In this document: one piece after another, positions 18,380 through 28,082 of the stretch
How the letters are laid out: each line of letters begins with the position of its first letter
Numbering within the stretch: the first letter of the stretch is position 1
Source: Halanaerobiales bacterium
GTDB lineage: Bacteria > Bacillota > Halanaerobiia > Halanaerobiales > Halanaerobiaceae
Direction of reading: 5' to 3'
DNA length: 64,000 nt
Assembly: GCA_016278485.1 (NCBI GenBank)
Contig: JADQBT010000018.1
Span: 1-64,000, forward strand
Notes under the pieces: model-generated
Told to the model about the DNA's origin: nothing
Seen by the model: the letters and a program-made list of their open reading frames with translations, nothing else
Database searches by the model: none
Position numbers and translations under genes: made by a program

Positions 18380-19195
18380 ATGGAAATTTATGCTCTGGTT
18401 GGTCCCAGTGGAAGTGGAAAAAGCCACCGGGCTGGTTTATTAACAAGCAAATATAATATACCTTTAATAATTGATGATGGATTATTAATAAAAGGCAGAA
18501 AAATATTGGCTGGTTCTTCTGCTAAAAAAGAAGAAAGTAAAATGGCTGCAATTAGAAGAGCTTTATTTTATGATAGACTCCAGGTAAGTGAGGTTAAAGA
18601 GGCGCTTCGGAACTACCCAGATGAAAAGCTTTTGATTATAGGTACTTCAAAAGGAATGATTGAAAAAATTATTGAACATCTGGACTTGCCTGAGATTGAT
18701 AACTATATTGATATTCGAGAGATCGCCACTGAAGATGAAATTGAACGGGCGAAAACTATTAGGAAAAATGAAGGTAAACATGTTATACCAGTGCCATTGA
18801 TTGAAGTGGAGCCACAGTTTCCCGGTTATTTACTCAATTCTCTGGATTTGTTTTTTAAAAGAGGAGAAGAGACTGTGCGCCATGAAAAAAGTATTGTTAG
18901 GCCTAGATTTAGTTTCTATGGGAATTTGATTATAAGTAATCGTGTCTTAATTGATTTAATAAATTACTTTCTGAACCATGCTTCTGTATTAGTAAATTGG
19001 AAAAAAGTAAAGGTTAATAAAGAAGATGGTGCCTTAAAGATAAGTTTCTCTTTATCTTTAGCATACGGAGGCAATCTGCATAAAATTGCAAAAAGATTAC
19101 AGAGAGATTTAAAGTTATATTTAGAAGAAATGACCGGCTTGACTATAGAAAACATTAATATTGAAATATATACTTTAGATTATACAGTAGATTAG
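18380..19195 (+). CDS. P-loop ATPase with C-terminal Asp23-like domain
   Basis: A 271-residue two-domain protein. Residues 1-150 start with a Walker A loop GPSGSGKS (about 8-15) and look like a small ATP/GTP-binding kinase or ATPase. Residues about 185-271 resemble the Asp23/Gls24 (DUF322) fold: a strand-rich LKISFSLSLAYGGNLHKIA, then a helix and EEMTGLTIENINIEIY, close to the family pattern in which a helix leads into EEMTGL. Asp23 proteins act in envelope stress or membrane association. The gene sits 10 bases before moaA, but a role in cofactor synthesis is not shown. The combination is unusual and the function is unknown. Confidence 0.7.
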   Translation: MEIYALVGPSGSGKSHRAGLLTSKYNIPLIIDDGLLIKGRKILAGSSAKKEESKMAAIRRALFYDRLQVSEVKEALRNYPDEKLLIIGTSKGMIEKIIEHLDLPEIDNYIDIREIATEDEIERAKTIRKNEGKHVIPVPLIEVEPQFPGYLLNSLDLFFKRGEETVRHEKSIVRPRFSFYGNLIISNRVLIDLINYFLNHASVLVNWKKVKVNKEDGALKISFSLSLAYGGNLHKIAKRLQRDLKLYLEEMTGLTIENINIEIYTLDYTVD

Positions 19196-19205
19196 GAGTG
19201 GAAAA

Positions 19206-20192
19206 ATGGGACAGATAACTGACCGATATCAACGAAAAATTGATTATTTGCGTATTTCTATAACTGACCGCTGTAATCTTCGTTGTAGGTATTGTATGCC
19301 CGACCAGGGAGTTGAAGCAAAATCTCATCAGCAAATTTTAAGTTATGAAGAAATATTAGAGATAGTCAAAGTGGGTATGGAACTTGGTATTGAAAAAGTG
19401 AGAATTACCGGGGGAGAACCATTGGTAAGATTAGAAGTTATAGATTTTGTTAAGAGTTTAAAGAAACTTGGTTTAAAAGATATTGCTATGACAACAAATG
19501 CCGTTTTGTTGGATCAATTTGCATTTGATCTGGCAGAAGCTGGCCTAGATAGAGTAAATATCAGTTTAGATACTTTAAATCCTGCCAAATATAGAGATAT
19601 AACCCGTAACGGTGAATTAGTTGATGTAAAAAATGGTATTGATGCAGCGTTTAAAGCAGATCTAACCCCTGTTAAAATTAATGTTGTCGTAATTGATGGA
19701 TTTAACGATAATGAGATACTAGATTTTGTCAAACTAACAGAAGAAGAAGCTCTCCATGTGAGGTTTATTGAATATATGCCGATTGGTACAGATGGTGGTT
19801 ATTTTGAGAATGGCTATTTACCATTGAATAAGATAGAAGAGATAGTTAGAGACCAGCATAAGTTAATTCCATTTAAAATTCGGGGAAGTGGCCCAGCTCA
19901 ACAATTTAAATTGGTCGATGGTGAAGGCAGTGTTGGTTTTATTGCGGCAGTAAGTCATAAATTTTGTGATAATTGCAACCGCTTTCGCTTAACAGCAGAT
20001 GGAAATTTGCGACCTTGTCTGGCCAGTAATTTAGAATTTTCATTTAAAGATAAATCAGGTAGTTTGCTGGAGAGGGAAGGAATATTAGAGGTATTTAAAA
20101 AGGCAATTATCAAAAAACCAGAAGGACATAATTTTTTGGAAGAGAATAATTTTACTGATGGAAATAGAAATATGTTTCAGATTGGAGGTTAA
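19206..20192 (+). CDS. moaA: GTP 3',8-cyclase MoaA
   Basis: Radical SAM enzyme that starts molybdopterin synthesis from GTP. The SAM-cluster cysteines are Cys23, Cys27 and Cys30 (CNLRCRYC); the second cluster is formed by [18 protein letters not shown] near residues 258-275. The C-terminus ends in IGG, the conserved GG tail. The 328-residue length is normal. It is followed by moaC one base after its stop and lies in a moaA-moaC-MOSC-mogA series. Confidence 0.96.
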   Translation: MGQITDRYQRKIDYLRISITDRCNLRCRYCMPDQGVEAKSHQQILSYEEILEIVKVGMELGIEKVRITGGEPLVRLEVIDFVKSLKKLGLKDIAMTTNAVLLDQFAFDLAEAGLDRVNISLDTLNPAKYRDITRNGELVDVKNGIDAAFKADLTPVKINVVVIDGFNDNEILDFVKLTEEEALHVRFIEYMPIGTDGGYFENGYLPLNKIEEIVRDQHKLIPFKIRGSGPAQQFKLVDGEGSVGFIAAVSHKFCDNCNRFRLTADGNLRPCLASNLEFSFKDKSGSLLEREGILEVFKKAIIKKPEGHNFLEENNFTDGNRNMFQIGG

Positions 20193-20193
20193 A

Positions 20194-20676
20194 ATGTCTA
20201 AGCTGAGTCATGTAAATGAAGATGGTAAAGCTAGTATGGTTGATGTTACAGCAAAAAATGAGACTGAAAGAGTAGCTCTTGCGGCTGGAACAGTAAGCAT
20301 GAAACCTACTACTTTAAAGATGATTAGAGATGGAGATATAGAAAAAGGAGCAGTTTTAGAAACAGCTCGTATCGCTGGTATACTTGGTGTTAAAGAAACA
20401 CCTAATCTAATACCAATGTGTCATAATCTTTTAATTACTGGAATTGATATAGAATTTTCTTTTCAAGATAAATCTACATTAGAGATCAAAGCTACTGCCA
20501 AAACCACAGGCAAGACAGGTGTGGAGATGGAGGCATTGACAGGTGTTTCAATTGCAGGCCTTACAGTTTATGATATGTGTAAAGCTGTAGATAAAGAGAT
20601 GGTAATTGGTGAGATTAGATTATTGAAAAAAACTGGTGGGAAGAGTGGAACATTTATTAGAGAGGAGTCTTGCTGA
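20194..20676 (+). CDS. moaC: Cyclic pyranopterin monophosphate synthase MoaC
   Basis: Converts the MoaA product to cyclic pyranopterin monophosphate. The 160 residues include [14 protein letters not shown] at the start, [11 protein letters not shown] (about residue 75), and [23 protein letters not shown] (about 110-132), all MoaC signatures. ATG at 20194 follows TTGGAGG; an upstream in-frame ATG at 20158 lies inside moaA and is rejected because the family starts near here. Confidence 0.96.
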   Translation: MSKLSHVNEDGKASMVDVTAKNETERVALAAGTVSMKPTTLKMIRDGDIEKGAVLETARIAGILGVKETPNLIPMCHNLLITGIDIEFSFQDKSTLEIKATAKTTGKTGVEMEALTGVSIAGLTVYDMCKAVDKEMVIGEIRLLKKTGGKSGTFIREESC

Positions 20677-21137
20677 TGAAGGGGAAAGTATTAGCAATTA
20701 ATATTAGTATAGAAAAGGGTACTATGAAAGAACCTATTCGTGTAGGGAAGATTATTCCGGATTTTGGCATAGAAAATGATGCCCATGGTGGTGATTGGCA
20801 CCGTCAGATTAGTCTGCTTGATATGAAAAGCATAAAAAAAATGGAGGCAAAAGGTCTTGACCTTGATTATGGTGATTTCGCTGAAAATATAACAACTGAA
20901 GGACTTGTACTTCATGAATTGCCAATTGGTACTCAGATGAAGATTGGTGAAAATGTAGTCTTAGAAGTTACTCAGATTGGTAAAGAGTGTCACCATGGCT
21001 GTGAAATTGCCCAGAAGGTGGGTAGTTGTGTGATGCCCTTAGAAGGTATTTTCGCAAAAGTAATTTCTGGTGGAGAGATAGAACCGAATGATACTATTGA
21101 TATTATTTTTGAAAAAGAAAATGGAGTTGATAAATAA
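20676..21137 (+). CDS. MOSC domain protein
   Basis: A 153-residue stand-alone MOSC protein, a fold related to the C-terminal domain of molybdenum cofactor sulfurase. It keeps the family pattern GGDWHRQISLLD (about residues 31-42), GDFAENITTEGL (about 65-76) and the cysteine in IGKECHHGCEI (about 103-113). In similar operons such proteins sit beside MogA and are thought to carry sulfur or bind the cofactor. I choose ATG 20676 over TTG 20670 because the GAGGAG site is better spaced. It overlaps the moaC stop by one base. Confidence 0.88.
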   Translation: MKGKVLAINISIEKGTMKEPIRVGKIIPDFGIENDAHGGDWHRQISLLDMKSIKKMEAKGLDLDYGDFAENITTEGLVLHELPIGTQMKIGENVVLEVTQIGKECHHGCEIAQKVGSCVMPLEGIFAKVISGGEIEPNDTIDIIFEKENGVDK

Positions 21138-21139
21138 TT

Positions 21140-21634
21140 ATGATCAGAACTGCGGTGATTACCATTAGTGATAAAGGGTCGCGTGGAGAGAGAGAGGATC
21201 TCAGTGGCCCAGTCATCACAGAAATGTTAGCTGATTTTTCAGCTGAACGTGTTTATTATAAAATCATACCAGATGAGAGAGAAGTTATTAGTAGTGAATT
21301 AGTAAATCTTTCCCATTCCGGTGATGTGGATTTGATTTTGACTACAGGTGGTACAGGCTTTGCACCTCGTGATATTACACCAGAAGCAACTATGGATGTT
21401 ATTGAAAAAGAAGTTCCAGGTTTACCTGAATTGATGCGCCACGAAACTATAGAAATTACGCGAAGAGCAGCTCTTTCACGGGCCAGAGCAGGTATCATAA
21501 AGGATACATTAATTATCAACTTACCTGGTAGTTCAAAAGCAGTTAAAGAATGCCTGGAAACGATAGTAGACGTCATTCCACATGGAATTGATATTTTGAA
21601 AAAAACTATTACTGAACATAAAAAAGAAGAGTAA
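21140..21634 (+). CDS. Molybdopterin adenylyltransferase (MogA/MoaB family)
   Basis: Adenylates molybdopterin before metal insertion by MoeA. The 164-residue protein has ISDKGSRGEREDLSGP (about residues 8-23), the TTGGTGFAPRDITPEAT (about 71-87) core and INLPGSSKAVKE (about 135-146). It starts two bases after the MOSC gene. MogA and MoaB are hard to tell apart by sequence; either gives the same reaction here. Confidence 0.92.
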   Translation: MIRTAVITISDKGSRGEREDLSGPVITEMLADFSAERVYYKIIPDEREVISSELVNLSHSGDVDLILTTGGTGFAPRDITPEATMDVIEKEVPGLPELMRHETIEITRRAALSRARAGIIKDTLIINLPGSSKAVKECLETIVDVIPHGIDILKKTITEHKKEE

Positions 21635-21680
21635 TTAAATACTTTACTAAGATTTATTTTTAAATTATGGGGGGTCAGAT

Positions 21681-24014
21681 TTGCGAAAATATCATGCTGA
21701 AAAGATGAATAAAGAGTCTGCTTATCCTTATCAACCTTGGCAAATTAGTGAAAATGAATTTTTAGTTGAAAATAATCATCACAATGAAGCAATTTTTTCT
21801 TTGGGAAATGGTTATATGGGATTACGAGGTACACTTGAAGAAGATTATGCTGGTAGTGCGGAAACAACAACTCCAGGTTTTTATATTAATGGTGTATATG
21901 CTTCAGAAGAAATTATTTATGGAGAAGAAGCCCCGTCTTTACCACGGCGGGGTCAAACTATGATTAATTTAGCAGACTGGAGTGAAATTAATTTATATAT
22001 AAACGAAGAGAAGTTTAACATGTTGCAGGGACATTTAACTGATTACATACGTAAGCTTGACCTTAAAAAAGGTGTTATTACCCGTTCTCTTATCTGGGAA
22101 GACAGGCAAGGCAGGAAAGTAAAGATAAAAATTGAAAGGTTAATTTCCTTTACAAGAGAAAATATTGCTGCAATAAATTATAGCGTTCAACCACTTAACT
22201 TTTCTGGTAAAATCAGTATTCAGTCAGCTGTTAATGGTGATGTTAGTAATTTCTATCATTTACGTAATAAAAAGAACGCTCAGGTATTGCAGGGTAAGGT
22301 AGAGGGGAAAAATGGGATTTTACTTCAAAAAGTAAAAAGTACTGGTTTTGAAATCGGCTTTGCTGTTGAACATATCCTCAAAAAAATGGGGGGAGCAGAG
22401 TGGAAGTTAGAAAGTAGGGAATCAAGTAATAGGATTGATTGGATATTTAATCTAAACGCAATAGAGGGTGAAGAGTATAGTATAAGTAAGATTGTTGCAG
22501 TAAATTATGCTGAACGCAATGGTGAAAAACCGCTTGAAAAGGCCCGGGCTGAGTTGGCTAAAGCTGCTATTATTGGTTATGATGGACTTAGTAGTGAACA
22601 GACTAAATTTATGCAAGGATACTGGGAAGATGTTGATATCGAAATAAAGGGAGATCCTGCTTTACAGCAAGCATTTCGTTTTAATTCATTTCATATTCTG
22701 CAATCTACAGGTAGGAATGGAAGAACAAGTGTAGCGGCAAAAGGTTTGACAGGAGAGTATTATGAGGGGCACTACTTCTGGGATACCGAAACATATATTT
22801 TACCCTTTTATATTTTTCAACGCCCAGAAGTTGCTAAGAATTTGCTCCTTTATAGATACTACACACTTGACAAGGCAAAGATTAATGCCAGAAGAATGCG
22901 CCTGGATGGAGCGCTCTATCCCTGGAGGACAATTAATGGAAATGAAGCTTCCGGTTTTTTTATGGGTTCAACTGTCCAATATCATATTGATGCAGATATT
23001 GCTTATGCAATTTATCTATATTACCAAGTAACAGGAGATCAAGATTTTATAGATAATTATGGTTTAGAAATTTTTGTAGAAACTGCTCGCATGTGGGCTA
23101 GTCGGGGTAGTTATATTGAAAAAAGAAATAACAAATTTTGTTTTAATGTTGTCTGTGGACCAGATGAATATAAACCAGGGGTTAATAATAATGCCTTTAC
23201 AAATTATATGGCGAAATTCAATCTGGAAATAGCTGCTAAGATGGCTAGAGAAGTAAAAAATAGGTCTGGTGATAAGTATGCAAAGATGGCAGAACGGGTA
23301 AATTTAGATGAAGATGAAGTTGCCAATTGGAAACAATTGGCTGAAGATGTTTATTTGCCTTTTGATGAGGAGTTAAATATAATTCCTCAGGATGATTCAT
23401 TTCTTTATAAAGATCCAATCCATGTTGATAGTATTCCTGTAAATGAACTACCTTTAGTTAAAAATTGGCATCCTCTGATTATTTGGCGTTACCAGGTTAT
23501 TAAACAAGCTGATGTTATTTTGCTAATGTTACTTTTAGGTGCTAAGTTTTCTCAAAAGCTTAAAAAAGCCAATTATGATTTTTATGAACCTAAAACTACT
23601 CATGATTCCTCATTGTCACCAGCTATTTATAGTATTATTGCTAATGAAATAGGTTATGCTGAACAATCATTTAATTACTTTATGCAAACCGCAAGACTAG
23701 ACTTAGATGATTATAACGAAAATGCATATCAAGGAGTACATACAGCTTGTATGGGTGGCACCTGGCTTGCTCTAATACAGGGTTTTGGTGGTATGAGAGT
23801 TGAAAATGGAAATTTATATTTTAATCCCACTATACCTAAAAAATGGGATAGTTATAAGTTTAGAATTAGATATAAAAAAAGCCAGTTAGAAGTTGAAGTC
23901 AATAATAAAGAGGTTAGTTATTTATTATTAGGGGGAGAGAAGATAAACTTTACGCACAGAGATCAGACGATAAATCTTTCCTGCAGTAAATTAAGTAAAA
24001 AAATAAAAATATAA
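21681..24014 (+). CDS. Glycoside hydrolase family 65 disaccharide phosphorylase
   Basis: Inverting phosphorylase that splits an alpha-glucosyl disaccharide with phosphate to give beta-glucose 1-phosphate. The 777 residues cover the N-terminal beta-sandwich (about 15-270), the (alpha/alpha)6 barrel with catalytic acid Glu in GPDEY (about residue 495) and NNNAFTNYM, and the C-terminal beta domain. HDSSLSPAI and the GEYYEGHYFWDTETYILP segment are typical. Maltose, trehalose, kojibiose or nigerose phosphorylase cannot be separated by eye. No beta-phosphoglucomutase is adjacent. It starts at TTG after a GGGGGGT site. Confidence 0.9.
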   Translation: MRKYHAEKMNKESAYPYQPWQISENEFLVENNHHNEAIFSLGNGYMGLRGTLEEDYAGSAETTTPGFYINGVYASEEIIYGEEAPSLPRRGQTMINLADWSEINLYINEEKFNMLQGHLTDYIRKLDLKKGVITRSLIWEDRQGRKVKIKIERLISFTRENIAAINYSVQPLNFSGKISIQSAVNGDVSNFYHLRNKKNAQVLQGKVEGKNGILLQKVKSTGFEIGFAVEHILKKMGGAEWKLESRESSNRIDWIFNLNAIEGEEYSISKIVAVNYAERNGEKPLEKARAELAKAAIIGYDGLSSEQTKFMQGYWEDVDIEIKGDPALQQAFRFNSFHILQSTGRNGRTSVAAKGLTGEYYEGHYFWDTETYILPFYIFQRPEVAKNLLLYRYYTLDKAKINARRMRLDGALYPWRTINGNEASGFFMGSTVQYHIDADIAYAIYLYYQVTGDQDFIDNYGLEIFVETARMWASRGSYIEKRNNKFCFNVVCGPDEYKPGVNNNAFTNYMAKFNLEIAAKMAREVKNRSGDKYAKMAERVNLDEDEVANWKQLAEDVYLPFDEELNIIPQDDSFLYKDPIHVDSIPVNELPLVKNWHPLIIWRYQVIKQADVILLMLLLGAKFSQKLKKANYDFYEPKTTHDSSLSPAIYSIIANEIGYAEQSFNYFMQTARLDLDDYNENAYQGVHTACMGGTWLALIQGFGGMRVENGNLYFNPTIPKKWDSYKFRIRYKKSQLEVEVNNKEVSYLLLGGEKINFTHRDQTINLSCSKLSKKIKI

Positions 24015-24032
24015 AATAGGTGGGGTGAGTCC

Positions 24033-24944
24033 GTGGTAAAAGATAAGAAACAGATTTATTTATTATTATTTATAGGAGTATTTGTTATCTCTTTTTCTGG
24101 GATATTGATTAAAGTCTCTACAGCCCCCCCTTTAATTATCGCATTTTTTCGTATGCTTTACAGTATCTTAATTTTGACACCTTTTTTTCTATTCAAAAAG
24201 AAAAGTCAACTAAAATATTTTTTGGATTTTCGTCCTGCCTTAGTTGGATTTTTACTTGCTATTCATTTTTTTCTCTGGTTTACAGCCTTTAAATATACTA
24301 GTGTTGCAAATTCAGTAATTTTTATTGCTATGCAGCCGCTTTTTTCCGTCATACTTGAGTATTTCTTTGCCCGTGAGGATCTTAATAAAAGTGTTATACG
24401 TGGGATACTGTTGGCCTTAGTTGGTAGCCTTGTGATTAGTATTGGAGATATTCATTTTCTTTTTACTAGACTTTTTGGAGATCTTTTAGCCTTAACAGCC
24501 GCGTTTTTTGCTGCATCTTATTTATTTGTTGGTAGAACTTTGCGAGACGAAATTGATTATTTTCCTTATTTATATATAGTTTATTGTTATACGACATTAT
24601 TTCTAGGCTTGACAGTATTGATTAGAGGTATAGATTTTACAGTCTATGGATCAGTCAACCATTATATCTTTTTGGCTCTGGCTTTAGGTCCTACTTTAAT
24701 TGGGCACTCAGTCTTAAATTATTCAGTAAGATATATTCCATCTTCACTTGTTTCAATAACTATTTTAGGTGAACCAATTTTGACTACCTTTTTGGCCTGG
24801 ATTCTGCTCGGAGATGTAATTAGTTTCTATTCAACGCTGGGGGGATTATTCATTATTTATGGAATCTATGCAGCAACAGTTAAACCTGTATTAAAATCAA
24901 AGTTACAGAAAAGAATAAGTGAGGAGAACAGACATGCAAATTAA
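24033..24944 (+). CDS. EamA/DMT family transporter
   Basis: Ten-segment membrane protein of the drug/metabolite transporter group, built of two EamA repeats (about residues 8-140 and 150-285). Repeat ends ...LLALVGSLVISIGDIHFLFTRLFG and ILGEPILTTFLAWILLGD are characteristic. It starts at GTG and overlaps the next EamA gene by 11 bases, so the two may work as a pair or heterodimer. Substrate unknown. Confidence 0.85.
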   Translation: MVKDKKQIYLLLFIGVFVISFSGILIKVSTAPPLIIAFFRMLYSILILTPFFLFKKKSQLKYFLDFRPALVGFLLAIHFFLWFTAFKYTSVANSVIFIAMQPLFSVILEYFFAREDLNKSVIRGILLALVGSLVISIGDIHFLFTRLFGDLLALTAAFFAASYLFVGRTLRDEIDYFPYLYIVYCYTTLFLGLTVLIRGIDFTVYGSVNHYIFLALALGPTLIGHSVLNYSVRYIPSSLVSITILGEPILTTFLAWILLGDVISFYSTLGGLFIIYGIYAATVKPVLKSKLQKRISEENRHAN

Positions 24945-25884
24945 GAAGATTTTTACTGGAAAATGGCAGGTGCCTTTACTGGCTATTACAGCTTGCATAT
25001 TATGGGGAACAGCATTTCCATCCTTGAAAATTAGTTATAAGATAATTATGCCATTAGATGTGAACTCATTTGACCGGATGCTTTTTGCTTCTTTAAGGTT
25101 TTTGCTGGCTTCTCTGCTATTATTCTCTCCTCTTATTTTTTCAAAAGAGAGAAAAATAATCTTTAATATTAAGGATTATTTAATACCCCTTATTATGCTT
25201 GGTATTTTACAGACTGGCCTACAGTATTTTTTCTTTTATAATGGTCTGGCCAGGACAACTGGTGTGAAAAGTTCAATCATCATGACAAGTGGTATATTTA
25301 TGACAGTAATTGCATCACATTTTGTTTATGATAATGACAAATTATCAATTAAAAGATGGTTAGGCCTTCTGGCAGGATTTTCGGGTGTAGTGTTAGTTAA
25401 TTTAAGTAGAGGTGAATTTAGTTTTACTTTTGATCTACAAGGAGAAGGTTTTTTATTGCTAGCTGCTGTAGTTTCAACTGCTGGAAGTTTTTTAGCTAAA
25501 AAACTATCCGGTCAGCTGAATGCGATGTTAATTACAGCTTGGCAGATGTTTTTTGGTTCAATGCTATTATTATTATTTTCTTTGCAAAAAAGTAGTCTAG
25601 ATCGTCTTTCTTTTACTCCTGTAGCAGGTGTATTATTATTTTATCTTGCTTTTGTTTCAGCAGCGGCATTTGCAATCTGGTATACACTTATTAAATATAA
25701 TCCACTTGGTTATATTACAAGTTTTAAATTTATGACGCCAGTGAGTGGTGTACTGTTATCTGCCCTTTTCTTAGCAGGAGAGTCTGTAACTTTTATGATC
25801 TTTGTTGCATTATTACTTGTTTCAATTGGTATTATAATTATTAATTATAAACCTGTTAGGTTCAAAGAAAAATATAGTAAATAA
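24934..25884 (+). CDS. EamA/DMT family transporter
   Basis: Second EamA-repeat transporter, 316 residues with about ten hydrophobic segments (ILWGTAFPSLKISYK at the first, AAFAIWYTLIKYNPLGY near the end). ATG at 24934 is preceded by GAGGAG at the right distance; an in-frame GTG at 24919 overlaps that site. The sequences of the two neighbours differ clearly, so this is an old duplication or an acquired partner. Substrate unknown. Confidence 0.85.
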   Translation: MQIKKIFTGKWQVPLLAITACILWGTAFPSLKISYKIIMPLDVNSFDRMLFASLRFLLASLLLFSPLIFSKERKIIFNIKDYLIPLIMLGILQTGLQYFFFYNGLARTTGVKSSIIMTSGIFMTVIASHFVYDNDKLSIKRWLGLLAGFSGVVLVNLSRGEFSFTFDLQGEGFLLLAAVVSTAGSFLAKKLSGQLNAMLITAWQMFFGSMLLLLFSLQKSSLDRLSFTPVAGVLLFYLAFVSAAAFAIWYTLIKYNPLGYITSFKFMTPVSGVLLSALFLAGESVTFMIFVALLLVSIGIIIINYKPVRFKEKYSK

Positions 25885-25904
25885 GATTTTGTCTACTGGT
25901 TTAC

Positions 25905-25933
25905 TGGACAATTTGTAAAATTATAGTTAAAAT
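25905..25933 (+). promoter_or_regulatory. Promoter of the transketolase gene
   Basis: TGGACA (25905-25910), 17-base spacer, TAAAAT (25928-25933). TTTACTGGACA (25900-25910) and ATTTGTAAA (25911-25919) are shared with the hydrogenase promoter, where they are two bases further apart. Confidence 0.6.
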
Positions 25934-25974
25934 ATACTTAAAATGAAGTAGGAAAACTTAAAGGAGGAATTTTC

Positions 25975-27936
25975 TTGTTAAAAAAAGTTGCAAATATTGT
26001 GCGAGGACTTGCTGCAGATGGTGTAGAAGAAGCTAATTCGGGTCATCCGGGCATGCCAATTGGTTGTGCGGATATTGGTGCTTTGCTTTTTGGTGAATTA
26101 ATGAACTTTGATGCCTCAGCCCCAAAATGGCCTGATAGAGATCGTTTTGCATTATCTGCTGGCCATGGATCAATGTTTCTTTATTCATTCTTACATCTGG
26201 CTGGCTATGATCTTTCCATTGATGATTTAAAGAATTTTCGTCAATTAGATTCTCCAACACCTGGTCATCCCGAATACAGGGAAACAGATGGAGTTGAAAC
26301 AACGACTGGCCCACTTGGGCAGGGATTTGCTAACGCGGTTGGTATGGCATTATCCGAAAGAATGATGGCTGCCCGTTTTAATACAGAAGAAATTGATATT
26401 GTTGATCACTATACATATACCATTCTTGGTGATGGTTGTATGATGGAAGGTATTTCTAGTGAAGCAGCTTCACTTGCTGGTCATTTAGGGCTTGGTAAAT
26501 TGATAGCTATTTATGATGATAATGAAATATCTATTGCAGGTAAGACTGATTTAGCTTTTACTGAATCAGTTGCAGATCGTTTTAGAGCTTTTAACTGGCA
26601 TGTTATAAAAGTTGATGGACATGATATAGACTCTCTTCGTAAAGCGATTGAGGCAGCAAAAGAAGATGCTAATAGACCAAGTTTAATCGTTGCTAACACT
26701 CATATTGCTTATGGTGCTCCCAAAAAACAAGATACAAGTGATGCTCATGGTGCCCCCCTTGGAGAAGATGAAATTAAGGGTTTAAAAGAAAAGTTTGGTC
26801 TACCTGTAGATAAAAAGTTTTATGTCTCAGCTGAAGTTAGAGAGTTTTTTAAAACAAGAAAAGCAAAATTGCAGGAAAAACGATTGGCCTGGGAAGAAAA
26901 GTTTGAGAAATGGTCAGCTGCAAATCCAGAACTTAAAGTAAAATGGGATAATGGTAACGGTCTTATTCTACCGGAAAATTTCCGAGATGATATTATGAAC
27001 CTAGAAATTAGTGCACCGGAAGCTACCAGAAAAGCCTCTGGTAAGGCTTTAACAAAAGTTGCAGACCTGGTTGATTATCTTGTAGGTGGTTCAGCAGATT
27101 TAGCTCCATCTACTAAGACATACCTTGATAAATATGGTGAAATTCAAAAAGATGATTATAGTGGTCGCAATATTAGATTTGGTGTAAGAGAATTTTCCAT
27201 GGCGGCAATTGCAAATGGAATGGTTTTACATGGAGGCTTACGCCCATTTGTAGCTACTTTTCTTGTCTTTTCCGATTATATGAGATCTGCGATAAGATTA
27301 TCAGCCTTGATGAAACAACCAGTAATTTATGTATTTACTCATGATTCTATTTATATTGGGGAAGATGGGCCAACCCATCAGCCGGTTGAACAAGTTGAAT
27401 CTCTTCGTTTAATTCCTGGTCTGAAAGTCTTAAGACCTGCTGATGAAGAGGAGACAAAGGCAGCTTGGGTTCAGGCTATGGAAAGAACTGATGGTCCAAC
27501 AGCATTGATATTAACAAGACAGGGATTACCTCATCTGGAGAAAGAGGCTGGTCAGGCAGCAATTTTCCAGGGTGGTTATACTGTAGAGTCAGAAGCAGAC
27601 CCAGAGCTACTCTTTTTAGCAAGTGGTAGTGAAGTAGCCTTGGCTGTAGAAACAGCTGCCTTAATGAGAGAAAAAGGTCATTCTTGTCAGGTGGTTTCAT
27701 TACCAGATATTGAACAATATATCGAGGAAGGGCATGCCACAGAGTTACCAGATGCCAAATTAAGAATTGCTTTGGAAGCAGGAAAAGGTCGAGGTTGGTA
27801 TCGTTTGATTAATCATGATGATCTTTTAATAAGTGTTGAGACATTCGGTAAATCAGCTCCTGGTGAACAAGTGGCAGCAGATTTTGGTTTTACACCAGCT
27901 AAAGTAGCTGAAAAGATATTAAAGAAACTGTCTTAA
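25975..27936 (+). CDS. tkt: Transketolase
   Basis: Thiamine-diphosphate enzyme moving two-carbon units in the non-oxidative pentose phosphate pathway. The 653-residue chain has all three domains in one piece: the N-terminal ThDP domain with GHPGMPIGCADIG (about 23-35), GHG in LSAGHGSMFLY, GDGCMMEG (about 151-158) and the middle domain with FTHDSIYIGEDGPTHQPVEQ (about 455-474). It starts at TTG after AAAGGAGG. It stands alone between the EamA genes and a terminator. The TPP-riboswitch-controlled thiT in this window supplies its cofactor. Confidence 0.96.
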   Translation: MLKKVANIVRGLAADGVEEANSGHPGMPIGCADIGALLFGELMNFDASAPKWPDRDRFALSAGHGSMFLYSFLHLAGYDLSIDDLKNFRQLDSPTPGHPEYRETDGVETTTGPLGQGFANAVGMALSERMMAARFNTEEIDIVDHYTYTILGDGCMMEGISSEAASLAGHLGLGKLIAIYDDNEISIAGKTDLAFTESVADRFRAFNWHVIKVDGHDIDSLRKAIEAAKEDANRPSLIVANTHIAYGAPKKQDTSDAHGAPLGEDEIKGLKEKFGLPVDKKFYVSAEVREFFKTRKAKLQEKRLAWEEKFEKWSAANPELKVKWDNGNGLILPENFRDDIMNLEISAPEATRKASGKALTKVADLVDYLVGGSADLAPSTKTYLDKYGEIQKDDYSGRNIRFGVREFSMAAIANGMVLHGGLRPFVATFLVFSDYMRSAIRLSALMKQPVIYVFTHDSIYIGEDGPTHQPVEQVESLRLIPGLKVLRPADEEETKAAWVQAMERTDGPTALILTRQGLPHLEKEAGQAAIFQGGYTVESEADPELLFLASGSEVALAVETAALMREKGHSCQVVSLPDIEQYIEEGHATELPDAKLRIALEAGKGRGWYRLINHDDLLISVETFGKSAPGEQVAADFGFTPAKVAEKILKKLS

Positions 27937-27974
27937 ATTGACATTCTTAAAGTGAAAATAAGGAAAATTGTCTT

Positions 27975-28003
27975 AACAGGGTGATTAATCTGCCCTGTTT
28001 TTT
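27975..28003 (+). terminator. Rho-independent terminator after transketolase
   Basis: AACAGGG (27975-27981) pairs with CCCTGTT (27993-27999), followed by a T run. Confidence 0.88.
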
Positions 28004-28082
28004 CATTTTTTGCAGGTAATGAGCAAAAATTATCGAATTATATAATCAGCAATAAGAGAATTTATTACAGGGGGTTCAAACT

